This document shows positions 13,884-21,656 of a stretch of DNA of 24,585 nt, piece after piece. Below the pieces are notes generated by a model. The model saw nothing but the letters and a program-made list of their open reading frames with translations, ran no database searches and was not told the origin of the DNA. The DNA is taken from assembly GCA_937888765.1 (NCBI GenBank), contig CALASU010000036.1:1-24585 (forward strand). Reading direction: 5' to 3'. The position numbers were made by a program, and so were the translations under genes. This DNA comes from an uncultured Clostridia bacterium. GTDB taxonomy: Bacteria > Bacillota > Clostridia > Lachnospirales > Anaerotignaceae. Each line of letters begins with the position of its first letter. Position 1 is the first letter of the stretch.

Positions 13884-14183
13884 ATGAATACACATTGCTG
13901 CAGTCATAAAACAAAGCATCGTTCAGAAGAAGAATATAAAACACTGATCAATCGTCTGAACCGTATCGAGGGTCAGGTCAGAGGCATCCGCAAAATGGTG
14001 GAAACCGATACCTACTGCACCGATATTTTAACGCAGGTAAGTGCCGTACAGGCGGCATTAAACGCATTTAACCGCGAACTGCTTGCAAACCATATCCGTA
14101 CCTGTGTTATGGATGATATCAAAAACGGGAAAGATGAAACCATTGACGAACTGGTTCAGACTTTACAGAAACTGATGAAATAA
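13884..14183 (+). CDS. csoR: CsoR family copper-sensing repressor
   Basis: This 99-residue all-helical repressor (DUF156 family) releases DNA on binding Cu(I). The family core is EEEYKTLINRLNRIEGQVRGIRKMVETDTYC. The copper ligands are all present: Cys in TYCTDIL, then His and Cys in NHIRTCV, matching the Cys-His-Cys trio of B. subtilis CsoR. The N-terminus carries extra Cys/His (NTHCCSHKTKH) that could add metal contacts. The ATG follows a strong AGGAGG site. It leads the operon with copA (16 bases downstream) and is preceded by two operators, so it is likely autoregulated. Confidence 0.96.
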   Translation: MNTHCCSHKTKHRSEEEYKTLINRLNRIEGQVRGIRKMVETDTYCTDILTQVSAVQAALNAFNRELLANHIRTCVMDDIKNGKDETIDELVQTLQKLMK

Positions 14184-14199
14184 AGAGAGGTGTGTAGAC

Positions 14200-16743
14200 T
14201 TGAAACAAAAATTCGATGTAACGGGCATGACCTGCTCCGCCTGCTCTGCCCATGTAGAAAAGGCAGTCAATAAGCTGGACGGGATTCAGTCCGTTGCTGT
14301 CAATCTGTTACAGAACAGCATGGTCGTAGAGTATGATGAAGCTATGCTGAACACAGAGGACATCATCTCTGCCGTACAAAGCGGCGGCTATGGTGCTTCC
14401 CTGCAAGGGGCAAAAACAGCCACACAGGAAGCACCGAAAAATGTTGCTCTGGAAGAAATGGCAAACATGAAAAAACGCCTGCTCTCCTCTTTCTGCTTCC
14501 TGATCCCCTTGTTTTACATTTCCATGGGGCATATGATGGGCGCACCGCTTCCCGCCATTCTGACAGGAAAAGAAAACATCATGCTGTTTGCGCTGACACA
14601 GCTGGTACTGGCAACCCCCGTGCTCATCATCAACAAAAAATACTTTACCGTGGGCTTCAAATCCCTCTGGAACCGTTCTCCGAATATGGATTCTCTGATT
14701 GCCCTCGGTTCTTCCGCTTCTTATATCTACAGCGTATTTGCCATTTATGCAATGGGCTATCATCTGGGCAGAGGTGACCTTGATATGGCGCACCATTATG
14801 GTATGGAGCTGTATCTGGAAGGTGCGGCAATGATCCTGACACTGATCACAGTGGGCAAATTCATGGAAACCCGTTCCAAGGGCAAGACCTCTGAAGCCAT
14901 CAGCAAGCTCATGGACTTAGCACCCAAAAAAGCAACTGTTCTCAGAAACGGAATGGAACAGGAAATTCCTGTGGAACAGGTTATTGTCGGGGATATCATC
15001 GTGGTACGCCCCGGACAGAGTATCCCTGTAGACGGCAAAATCATCGAGGGCTTCTCTGCGATTGATGAAAGTGCCATCACAGGCGAATCTATCCCTGTAG
15101 AAAAACAGATCGGCGATACCGTCATCGGTGCAACTGTCAACAAAAGCGGTTTCTTCAAAATGGAAGCGACCCGCATCGGCAGTGATACTACCCTTTCGCA
15201 AATCATCACACTGGTAGAGGAAGCAAGTGCATCCAAAGCCCCTATCGCCAAGCTGGCGGACACGGTCAGCGGCATTTTCGTCCCCATCGTTATCAGCATT
15301 GCTCTGATTGCGGCGGCTGTATGGTACTTCGTGGTAGGACAAAGCTTTGCGTTTTCCCTTTCCATCGGGATCGCTGTTCTGGTTATCTCCTGCCCCTGTG
15401 CACTGGGTCTGGCAACTCCCACAGCCATTATGGTCGGCACAGGCAAGGGTGCAGAACACGGTATTCTTGTAAAATCCGCAGAAAGTCTGGAAATTGCACA
15501 TAAAATTGATACTGTCGTACTGGACAAAACGGGTACACTCACAGAAGGCCACCCCATCGTGACAGACATTCTGCCCGCTCCCGGGGTATTACGCAACCCC
15601 TTTGTGCGTGCGGCGGCCTCTCTGGAAGCCCTCTCTGAGCATCCTCTGGCAGAAGCCATTGTAAACTATGCAAAGGAAAACGAAATCGCCCTGCACGAGG
15701 CGCAGAACCTCCATGCAACGGCAGGACAGGGCATTGAAGCCGATGTAAACGGCAAACACATCTTCGGCGGCAATCTGAAGATGATGGAGGAAAAAAGCAT
15801 TGATCTCAAGGGCTTTGCTGAAAAAGCCATCACACTGGCAGAAGAAGGCAAAACCCCCCTGTTCTTCGCAGAGGGCGAAAAATTCCTCGGTGTGCTTGGT
15901 CTGGCAGACACACTGAAGCCCACCAGCAAGGACGCTGTAGATGCCTTCCACAAACTCGGCATTGACGTCATCATGCTGACAGGCGATAATAAGCGTACAG
16001 CAAACGCCATCGCAGAACAGCTTGGCATACACGCCATTGCAGAGGTTCTACCGCAGGATAAGGAATCCGAAGTGCGCAGATTACAGGAAAGCGGCAAAAA
16101 GGTTGCCATGATCGGCGACGGTATCAATGACGCCCCTGCTCTGACCCGTGCAGATGTTGGTGTTGCCATCGGCGCAGGCACAGATGTTGCCATGGAATCC
16201 GCTGATATTATTCTGATGAAGAGTGATCTGATGGACGCTGTGACAGCCGTAGAGCTGAGCCACGCAACCATCAAAAACATCAAACAGAATCTGTTCTGGG
16301 CATTTTTCTATAACACGCTGGGGATTCCCCTTGCGGCAGGGGTATTCTATTCCGTTCTGGGATGGAAGCTGAACCCGATGTTTGCGGCGGCGGCAATGAG
16401 CTGCAGCTCTGCATTCGTAGTGGGCAACGCCCTGCGATTGAAATTATTCAAACCGACTTATCAGAAAGAAGCCTGCGTTGCAGAAGCGACGAAGACGATA
16501 GAAGAAGAAACAATCACAAACGAGGAGGAAGTAAAAATGAAAAAAGTACTGAAAATTGAAGGTATGATGTGCCACCACTGCACAGGCAGAGTGGACAAAG
16601 CACTGAACGAAATGGACGGCGTTTCCGCTGTTGTTTCTCTGGAAGACAAATCCGCAGAAGTAACACTGACAAAGGACATCACAGATGAAGAACTGGTAAA
16701 AGTGGTAACAGACGCAGGCTACGAAGTAGTAGACATCATGTAA
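14200..16743 (+). CDS. copA: Cu(I)-translocating P-type ATPase, fused to a C-terminal CopZ-like domain
   Basis: This 847-residue P1B-1 ATPase exports Cu(I) across the membrane. An N-terminal heavy-metal domain with GMTCSAC is at about residues 7-15. The TGES actuator motif, the membrane CPC site (near residue 397), the phosphorylation motif DKTGTLTEG (near 441), SEHPLAEA and GDGINDAPAL (near 638) all appear intact. The unusual part is the tail: after a Glu-rich linker, residues 780-847 form a complete second heavy-metal domain (MKKVLKIEGMMCHHCTGRV) equal to a stand-alone CopZ. Translation starts at TTG (14200) after AGAGAGG. Repeat copy B follows, with no normal terminator. Confidence 0.95.
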   Translation: MKQKFDVTGMTCSACSAHVEKAVNKLDGIQSVAVNLLQNSMVVEYDEAMLNTEDIISAVQSGGYGASLQGAKTATQEAPKNVALEEMANMKKRLLSSFCFLIPLFYISMGHMMGAPLPAILTGKENIMLFALTQLVLATPVLIINKKYFTVGFKSLWNRSPNMDSLIALGSSASYIYSVFAIYAMGYHLGRGDLDMAHHYGMELYLEGAAMILTLITVGKFMETRSKGKTSEAISKLMDLAPKKATVLRNGMEQEIPVEQVIVGDIIVVRPGQSIPVDGKIIEGFSAIDESAITGESIPVEKQIGDTVIGATVNKSGFFKMEATRIGSDTTLSQIITLVEEASASKAPIAKLADTVSGIFVPIVISIALIAAAVWYFVVGQSFAFSLSIGIAVLVISCPCALGLATPTAIMVGTGKGAEHGILVKSAESLEIAHKIDTVVLDKTGTLTEGHPIVTDILPAPGVLRNPFVRAAASLEALSEHPLAEAIVNYAKENEIALHEAQNLHATAGQGIEADVNGKHIFGGNLKMMEEKSIDLKGFAEKAITLAEEGKTPLFFAEGEKFLGVLGLADTLKPTSKDAVDAFHKLGIDVIMLTGDNKRTANAIAEQLGIHAIAEVLPQDKESEVRRLQESGKKVAMIGDGINDAPALTRADVGVAIGAGTDVAMESADIILMKSDLMDAVTAVELSHATIKNIKQNLFWAFFYNTLGIPLAAGVFYSVLGWKLNPMFAAAAMSCSSAFVVGNALRLKLFKPTYQKEACVAEATKTIEEETITNEEEVKMKKVLKIEGMMCHHCTGRVDKALNEMDGVSAVVSLEDKSAEVTLTKDITDEELVKVVTDAGYEVVDIM
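16537..16743 (+). CDS. copZ: Possible independently translated CopZ copper chaperone (internal start in copA)
   Basis: In the same frame as copA, an ATG at 16537 is preceded by a perfect AGGAGG (16523-16528) with eight bases between. Translation from here would give a 68-residue protein that is exactly a CopZ-type chaperone with MxCxxC (GMMCHHC). This would deliver Cu(I) to CopA. Either copA and copZ were fused by loss of a stop codon, or the cell makes both a fused and a free form. The ribosome site is visible; its use is inferred. Confidence 0.5.
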   Translation: MKKVLKIEGMMCHHCTGRVDKALNEMDGVSAVVSLEDKSAEVTLTKDITDEELVKVVTDAGYEVVDIM

Positions 16744-16744
16744 A

Positions 16745-16984
16745 AAACCGTGGGACTCTGTCCCACACCCTGCGAGGGGGTCACCCCCTCGACCCGATTT
16801 GGCAAAAACTATCGTTTTTGTCGGGAAAATTCGATTTGTCCGCCGAAGGCAAATAAAAGTTTTTGGCTCGCTTTTTTCAAAAAGCGAGTGGGGTGCAGGG
16901 GCAAAGCCCCGCATTCTTCCCCAAGCGGGTTTTTGAAGGGGTCTGGGGAAACTTTTCCCAAGGAAAAAAAGTTTCTCCAACTTT
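16745..16984. repeat. Modular hairpin repeat, copy B (most complete)
   Basis: This copy fills the gap between convergent copA and aroB. Hairpins in order: GTGGGAC/GTCCCAC (16750-16766), GAGGGGGT/ACCCCCTC (16774-16790), GCAAAAAC/GTTTTTGT (16801-16822), a conserved linker TCCGCCGAAGGCAAATAAAA (from 16839), CTCGCTTTTT/AAAAAGCGAG (16867-16888), GGGGC/GCCCC (16898-16910) and GGGGAAACTTTT/AAAAGTTTCTCC (16945-16978). Copies A, C and D have the same module order with different stem sequences. Confidence 0.85.
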
Positions 16985-18046
16985 TTATAATACACTTTGA
17001 AGCAATTCAGCAACTTCCTCTACAGGAATCTGCACCAGCTTACATTCCCCGATCTTCACCGGGAACACAAAGCTGATCTCCCCGCCGCGACGTTTTTTAT
17101 CCCTTAACACACCTTCTATCAGTTCTTCCGCCGTATAGATCGTAAAAGCAGGCAGATAATTATTATCCAATGCCATTCTGATGGTTTCCGCAACTCCGAT
17201 TTCTGCAATTCCTCTCTGCTCTGCCGCTATTGCCATCAGATGCATACCGATTGCCACCGCTTCCCCATGTGAAAGCGTATATTCACTTTCCTTTTCTATG
17301 GCATGTCCCAATGTATGCCCCAGATTCAGAAGCTGTCTGACACCTGTATCAAATTCATCTTCCTCTACAATATCCCGCTTCATTTTTACACAGGTTTCAA
17401 TGATTTCTTCCAGTTCCTCATAGAAATTTCCCATTGCCACCTTCATAAACAGATCTGCATCCCCAATCACGCCATATTTCAGCGTTTCTGCGATACCGTC
17501 AGCAAAAACTGTATACGGCAGGGTACTCAGAGTATCTATATCACAAAGCACCAGATGCGGCTGATAAAACGCCCCTGCCATGTTTTTGCCTGCTTTCAGG
17601 TCAATCGCCGTTTTGCCGCCCACAGAGGAATCCACCGCCGCAAGAAATGTCGTCGGCACCTGCACAAAGCGTATTCCTCTCTGGTAGATCGCCGCCGCAA
17701 AGCCTGCCAGATCACCAGTCACACCGCCGCCCAGTGCCACAATAATATCCTGTCTTGTCATTTCCTCATTCGCCAGAAATTCCAATAAATCAGACAATGT
17801 ATCAATATTTTTCGATGCTTCTCCCGCAGGGTACACAAAACGACAGACAGAAAAACCCGCCTGCTGCAAAGACAATTCTACCTGTTCCACATACAGATAT
17901 AGTCCCGCTACCGTACTGTCTGTTACGATTGCCGCTTTGCATGGCTGTATTCGTTTTTTCACTTCTTCTCCGATCTGTTCAAGCAATCCTCTGCCGATCA
18001 GAATGTCATATTCCACGGAACTTCCTTTTACTGTCACTTTTCTCAT
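16985..18046 (-). CDS. aroB: 3-dehydroquinate synthase
   Basis: This 353-residue cytosolic enzyme carries out the second step of the shikimate pathway, cyclising DAHP to 3-dehydroquinate with NAD+ and a divalent metal. Signature segments include the NAD-binding GGGVTGDLAGFAAAIYQRGIRFVQVPTTFLAAVDSSVGGKTAID, then DGIAETLKYG, LNLGHTLGHAIE and LSHGEAVAIGM, which carry the Glu/His/His metal ligands. The length is normal. It is 39 bases downstream of aroF on the same strand, consistent with an operon. Its own Shine-Dalgarno site is weak. Confidence 0.97.
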   Translation of the reverse strand: MRKVTVKGSSVEYDILIGRGLLEQIGEEVKKRIQPCKAAIVTDSTVAGLYLYVEQVELSLQQAGFSVCRFVYPAGEASKNIDTLSDLLEFLANEEMTRQDIIVALGGGVTGDLAGFAAAIYQRGIRFVQVPTTFLAAVDSSVGGKTAIDLKAGKNMAGAFYQPHLVLCDIDTLSTLPYTVFADGIAETLKYGVIGDADLFMKVAMGNFYEELEEIIETCVKMKRDIVEEDEFDTGVRQLLNLGHTLGHAIEKESEYTLSHGEAVAIGMHLMAIAAEQRGIAEIGVAETIRMALDNNYLPAFTIYTAEELIEGVLRDKKRRGGEISFVFPVKIGECKLVQIPVEEVAELLQSVL

Positions 18047-18085
18047 GCTTCCACGACCTTATCTTCTTATATCCTTTTTATCATT

Positions 18086-19102
18086 TCAGTCACCATAGCT
18101 GCACACAAACGGACGCAGCTGGAATACCGCCTTTGCCACATCATCAAACGCTTCGGGCGTGAGGGACTGCGGCCCGTCGCACAATGCCTTTTCGGGATCA
18201 TTGTGCACTTCGATCATCAGCCCATCTGCCCCTGCTACCGTCGCCGCCATTGCCATCGGTTTTACCAGATGAGAATATCCCATTGCATGACTGGGGTCGA
18301 TTACAACAGGCAGATGCGTCAGCCGCTTCAATACAGGAATCGCAGACAAATCCAGTGTATTTCTCGTTCTGGTTTCAAAGGTGCGAATCCCTCTTTCGCA
18401 AAGGATTACATTCGGATTTCCGCCCACCATGATATATTCCGCACTCATCAGCATTTCATCAATGGTATTTGCAAGCCCCCTTTTTAACAGAATCGGCTTG
18501 CTCATCTTGCCCAATTCCTTGAGCAGTTCAAAATTCTGCATATTTCTTGCCCCGACCTGTACCAGATCCACAGCTTCTTCAAACATCGGAATATGCACCG
18601 CATTCATGATTTCGGAAACAATCGGCAGCCCTGTCCGTTCTTTTGCTTCCTGCAATAGTTTCAGACCGTCGCCTTTCAGCCCCTGAAAGGCATACGGAGA
18701 GGTTCTCGGCTTAAATGCACCGCCGCGCAGTAAGCCCGCCCCCGATTTTTTCACACATTCCGCAATATAGCAGACCTGTTCTTCGCTTTCCACAGAACAG
18801 GGGCCTGCAATGATCTGAAAATGTCCGCCGCCGATTTTTACACCGCTCACCTCTACGACCAGACGGGAACTGTGAAATTTTCTGTTTGCAGTCTTAAACG
18901 GTTCCTGTACCTTCTGCACCTTTTCCACAATATCCAGTGCACGAAGCAAATCCATATCAACAGCACTCGTATCCCCCACCATGCCGATAATGGTCTGCTT
19001 TTCCCCGCAGGAAATATGTGTCTGAATTCCCATTCTGTGCAGCCATGCCTGCAGATTTTCAATCTGCTCCTGCTCTGTATGGGGTTTCAATACAATTACC
19101 AT
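18086..19102 (-). CDS. aroF: 3-deoxy-7-phosphoheptulonate (DAHP) synthase
   Basis: This 338-residue enzyme makes DAHP from phosphoenolpyruvate and erythrose 4-phosphate, the first committed step to aromatic amino acids. It is the AroA-Ibeta type with an N-terminal ferredoxin-like regulatory domain (MVIVLKPHTEQEQIENLQAWL..., residues 1-70), as in Thermotoga. The barrel carries IAGPCSVES, LLRGGAFKPRTSPYAFQG, VQVGARNMQNFELL, KPILLKRG and VIDPSHAMGY. It starts at an ATG after AAAAGGAGG and leads the aroF-aroB operon. The upstream -10/-35 region around 19140-19185 is only a weak match, and I see no tryptophan or tyrosine control element. Confidence 0.97.
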   Translation of the reverse strand: MVIVLKPHTEQEQIENLQAWLHRMGIQTHISCGEKQTIIGMVGDTSAVDMDLLRALDIVEKVQKVQEPFKTANRKFHSSRLVVEVSGVKIGGGHFQIIAGPCSVESEEQVCYIAECVKKSGAGLLRGGAFKPRTSPYAFQGLKGDGLKLLQEAKERTGLPIVSEIMNAVHIPMFEEAVDLVQVGARNMQNFELLKELGKMSKPILLKRGLANTIDEMLMSAEYIMVGGNPNVILCERGIRTFETRTRNTLDLSAIPVLKRLTHLPVVIDPSHAMGYSHLVKPMAMAATVAGADGLMIEVHNDPEKALCDGPQSLTPEAFDDVAKAVFQLRPFVCSYGD

Positions 19103-19177
19103 TTCAGATTCCTCCTTTTCTGCTTTTTATGTTTTTCCACTCTTGTTTTCTATCATACTATAGAATCTGTCCAAAAG

Positions 19178-19215
19178 AAAGCAAAAAGAGAAGCCCTTTA
19201 ACAGAGCTTCTCTAT
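19178..19215 (-). terminator. Second minus-strand terminator upstream of aroF
   Basis: GAGAAGC/GCTTCTC stem followed on the minus strand by TTTTTGC. It backs up the tRNA terminator and insulates aroF. Confidence 0.7.
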
Positions 19216-19243
19216 AAATCTTATCTTATACATGAACTATCGA

Positions 19244-19282
19244 CGCAAAAAAATAAAACCCTTGATCTTTCAAGGGTTTCAA
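19244..19282 (-). terminator. Terminator of the sigH/tRNA-Thr transcript
   Basis: AAACCCTTGA/TCAAGGGTTT stem with a four-base loop, then TTATTTTTTT on the minus strand, a few bases after the tRNA 3' end. Confidence 0.9.
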
Positions 19283-19284
19283 AG

Positions 19285-19357
19285 AGCTGCTAACGGGACT
19301 TGAACCCGTGACCTCTACCTTACCAAGGTAACGCTCTACCGACTGAGCCATAGCAGC
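19285..19357 (-). tRNA. tRNA-Thr (anticodon GGT)
   Basis: The 73-base cloverleaf runs from GCTGCTATGG to ...CCCGTTAGCAGCT. The acceptor stem GCTGCTA/TAGCAGC, D-arm GCTCAGTCGGTAGAGC, anticodon arm TTACC-TTGGTAA-GGTAG and T-arm GTCACGGGTTCAAGTCCCG can be read directly. The anticodon loop TTGGTAA gives GGT, reading threonine codons. The CCA end is not encoded. It lies about 35 bases after sigH on the same strand and is probably cotranscribed. Confidence 0.95.
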
Positions 19358-19391
19358 AAAAAACTGATTTTGCATCAGCTTTATTATTTTA

Positions 19392-20042
19392 TCATACGGA
19401 CTGCATTTCGTCAAGATTTTTTTCTTCCAGAAAGCGTTCCAGCTTCTTTTTGACTCTCTGCAGTGCGTTATCCACAGATTTCTCGGGTTTATGCAGTACT
19501 TCAGCAATTTCAAAATAGCTTCTTCCCTGCAGATACAGCACAAGTACCTTTGTTTCGAAGCTGCTCAGATTTTTTTCCATCTGATCCTCCAGAAAGCTCT
19601 TGTTTTCCTGTCCGATCAGGAGTGCTTCGGGATTGAGCAGTGCCCCTGCATCGCCCTGCAGAAAATCCATATAGGTCTGTTCGGATTCTTCTTCATACAT
19701 AGGCTTATTCAAAGATATATAGGAATTCAAAGGCTGATGCTTCTGTCTGGTTGCCGCTTTGATCGCTGTAATCATCTGTCTGTTGATGCAAAGCTCTGCA
19801 AAGCTGCGGAAGGATGCATTTTTTTCTTCATTATAGTCCCGTACCGCCTTATACAGACCGATCATACCCTCCTGAATAATATCTTCCGAATCCGCACCGA
19901 TCAGAAAATATGCTCTGGACTTGGCACGTACCAGAGATTTATATTTATCCAGCAGATATTCCTGTGCACCGCTGTCGCCCTGCTGTACCATACGCACCAC
20001 GTCTTCGTCTTTATGTTGATGATAAATGTTGTATCCTGTCAT
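19392..20042 (-). CDS. sigH: RNA polymerase sigma-H factor (sporulation type)
   Basis: This 216-residue sigma-70 family factor matches SigH of spore-forming Firmicutes, which starts early sporulation and stationary-phase genes. Region 2 reads LVRAKSRAYFLIGADSEDIIQEGMIGLYKAVRDY and region 4 reads LSSFETKVLVLYLQGRSYFEIAEVLHKPEKSVDNALQRVKKKLE. I start it at the ATG at 20042 (MTGYNIYHQHKDEDVV); a longer frame upstream overlaps yacP and shows no homology-like sequence. The ribosome site is only GGAG at about 12 bases. Its position after cysS-mrnC-rlmB-yacP is the conserved one, but tRNA-Thr, not rpmG/secE, follows. Confidence 0.94.
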   Translation of the reverse strand: MTGYNIYHQHKDEDVVRMVQQGDSGAQEYLLDKYKSLVRAKSRAYFLIGADSEDIIQEGMIGLYKAVRDYNEEKNASFRSFAELCINRQMITAIKAATRQKHQPLNSYISLNKPMYEEESEQTYMDFLQGDAGALLNPEALLIGQENKSFLEDQMEKNLSSFETKVLVLYLQGRSYFEIAEVLHKPEKSVDNALQRVKKKLERFLEEKNLDEMQSV

Positions 20043-20067
20043 ATTATAACTATACTCCGTTTTCTCT

Positions 20068-20586
20068 TTATTTCTGCCTTCGCAAGGCTTCAAGCCATTC
20101 CAGTGCATCTGCATCCAGATGATTTTCCAGCAGATTATTTTTCGGCGGTCTTTTCTCAATGAATTTTTCCCGCAGTTCCTTTTCCACACCCTTCACTTCA
20201 TTCCAAAGCTCACGGGCAGTCATACGCACAGCCCCCTGTCCATAGATGATCAGCTGTTCCAGACTGTCGCCTGTTGCCACCCGCACATGATAGTGTCTTG
20301 GCATGGAAGTCACAACACGCTCTATGTAATGGTCAGCGGTTTCCGCCTCTTTTGTATAGACTACATAAATATTATTGTATTCATAGGCTGTCCCGAGATT
20401 CCCTTTCACAAGATAGCCGTCAAACACAAGGATAATGGTTGCTTTTCTGGTGCCCTTATAGTTGGAGAGGATATCCATGAGCCGCTGTCTGGCACTTTCC
20501 AGACTGACATCCTCGACCAGTTCTTTCAGTTCGTCCCACGCATGGATAATATTATATCCGTCTACCAGTAAAAACTCCTTTGCCAA
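20068..20586 (-). CDS. NYN/PIN domain ribosome-dependent endonuclease, YacP/Rae1 type
   Basis: This 172-residue protein belongs to the YacP (Rae1) NYN family, a PIN-like nuclease that in B. subtilis cleaves mRNA on the ribosome. The N-terminus EFLLVDGYNIIHAWDEL carries the first catalytic aspartate. KATIILVFDGYLV and EAETADHYIERVVTSM...VRVATGDSLEQLIIYGQGAVRMTARELWNEV supply the rest of the acidic site. Translation starts at TTG (20584-20586) with AGGAGGGGAGG upstream. It precedes sigH by 25 bases. Repeat copy C separates it from rlmB, although these genes usually lie close together. Confidence 0.93.
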   Translation of the reverse strand: MAKEFLLVDGYNIIHAWDELKELVEDVSLESARQRLMDILSNYKGTRKATIILVFDGYLVKGNLGTAYEYNNIYVVYTKEAETADHYIERVVTSMPRHYHVRVATGDSLEQLIIYGQGAVRMTARELWNEVKGVEKELREKFIEKRPPKNNLLENHLDADALEWLEALRRQK

Positions 20587-20610
20587 TATCCTCCCCTCCT
20601 TTCTTTAAAA

Positions 20611-20787
20611 CCTTGGGGCTTTGCCCCAAACCCCAGCAGGGGAATCATTCCCCTGCACCCCGATTACCATGAAACTTCGTTTCATGGAGAAAATCTTTAA
20701 ATATATCATTTGCAAAGCGTAGCTTTGCGTACAGGGTTCCAAGGGGATTATCCCCTTGGTGGGGGTTTGGGGGCAACACCCCCAAGG
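20611..20787. repeat. Modular hairpin repeat, copy C, inside a conserved operon
   Basis: Hairpins in order: TTGGGGC/GCCCCAA (20613-20629), GCAGGGGAAT/ATTCCCCTGC (20636-20656), CCATGAAAC/GTTTCATGG (20667-20687), GCAAAGC/GCTTTGC (20712-20728), CCAAGGGGAT/ATCCCCTTGG (20739-20759), TTGGGGG/CCCCCAA (20767-20785). It occupies the whole gap between rlmB and yacP. The module order is as in copy B, with nearly all stem sequences changed. Confidence 0.82.
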
Positions 20788-20789
20788 TC

Positions 20790-21560
20790 TTATTTTGTAT
20801 AATTTCTCTGTCTTACCACTTCGTACATCAGCAGTGCCGCCGCAACGGACGCATTCAGAGAAGTGATCTTGCCGTACATGGGGATAGATGCTGTAAAGTC
20901 GCAGTTTTCCTTTACCAGTCTGCTCACGCCTTCGCCTTCACTGCCGATTACCAGACCGATAGGGCCTTTCAGATTTGTGTCAAAGTGATCCGCTTCCCCC
21001 ATATCCGCACAGGCAAACCACAGACCTTCTTTCTTCAGATCCTGCATGGTTTTTACGATATTTGTCACTCTTGCCACGGGCATATATTCGATTGCACCGG
21101 CAGATGTTTTGCCTACAGTCGCATTCAGCCCAACGGAACGGCGTTTGGGAATAATAACGCCATGCGCACCCGCACACTCTGCTGTACGCAGGATTGCGCC
21201 AAGGTTATGGGGATCTGTGATACCGTCCAACAGCAGAATGAAGGGATCTTCGCCTTTTGCTCTTGCCTCCGCCAGAATATCCTCTACTTCCACATAGTCA
21301 TGTGCAGATACCAGAGCGATTACACCCTGATGGTTTTTTGTCTGGGAAAGCTCGTCCAGCTTCTGACGGCTTGTTTCCTGAATGACAACGCCTTTTTCTG
21401 CCGCCTGTGCCACAATACGTTTGATTGTACCTTCTACGTTGCCCTTCTGCACCAGCAGTTTTTCAATATCTCTGCCGCTGCGGAGCACTTCCAGCACAGC
21501 ATTTCTGCCTTCCAGCTGATTTTCGTTAAATTCTCTTTCCCTTCTTCTTTCTCTGTCCAA
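20790..21560 (-). CDS. rlmB: 23S rRNA (guanosine-2'-O-)-methyltransferase RlmB
   Basis: This 256-residue SpoU/TrmH family enzyme methylates the 2'-O of a conserved guanosine in 23S rRNA (G2251 in E. coli). The N-terminal L30e-like substrate domain (EGRNAVLEVLRSGRDIEKLLVQKG) is followed by the knotted catalytic domain with LLLDGITDPHNLGAILRTAECAGAHGVIIP, IGLVIGSEGEGVSRLV and ASIPMYGKITSLNASVAAALLMYE. The start is TTG at 21560, with TAGGAGGG six bases upstream. It follows mrnC after a 96-base gap with a hairpin (21609-21645) whose T-run faces the plus strand, so it should block the operon only weakly. Confidence 0.96.
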   Translation of the reverse strand: MDRERRREREFNENQLEGRNAVLEVLRSGRDIEKLLVQKGNVEGTIKRIVAQAAEKGVVIQETSRQKLDELSQTKNHQGVIALVSAHDYVEVEDILAEARAKGEDPFILLLDGITDPHNLGAILRTAECAGAHGVIIPKRRSVGLNATVGKTSAGAIEYMPVARVTNIVKTMQDLKKEGLWFACADMGEADHFDTNLKGPIGLVIGSEGEGVSRLVKENCDFTASIPMYGKITSLNASVAAALLMYEVVRQRNYTK

Positions 21561-21656
21561 AAAAGACCCTCCTAGCTCTAAAAATTACCTTTTAATAAAT
21601 ACGCCATAAAGCCGAGGAAAAAATACAGGATTTTTTCTTCGGCTTTTTTCTTCAGA

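Noticed and set aside
16745..16984. CRISPR array or intrinsic terminator cluster
   Set aside because: There are no equal-length direct repeats with spacers, and most stems lack a following T-run.
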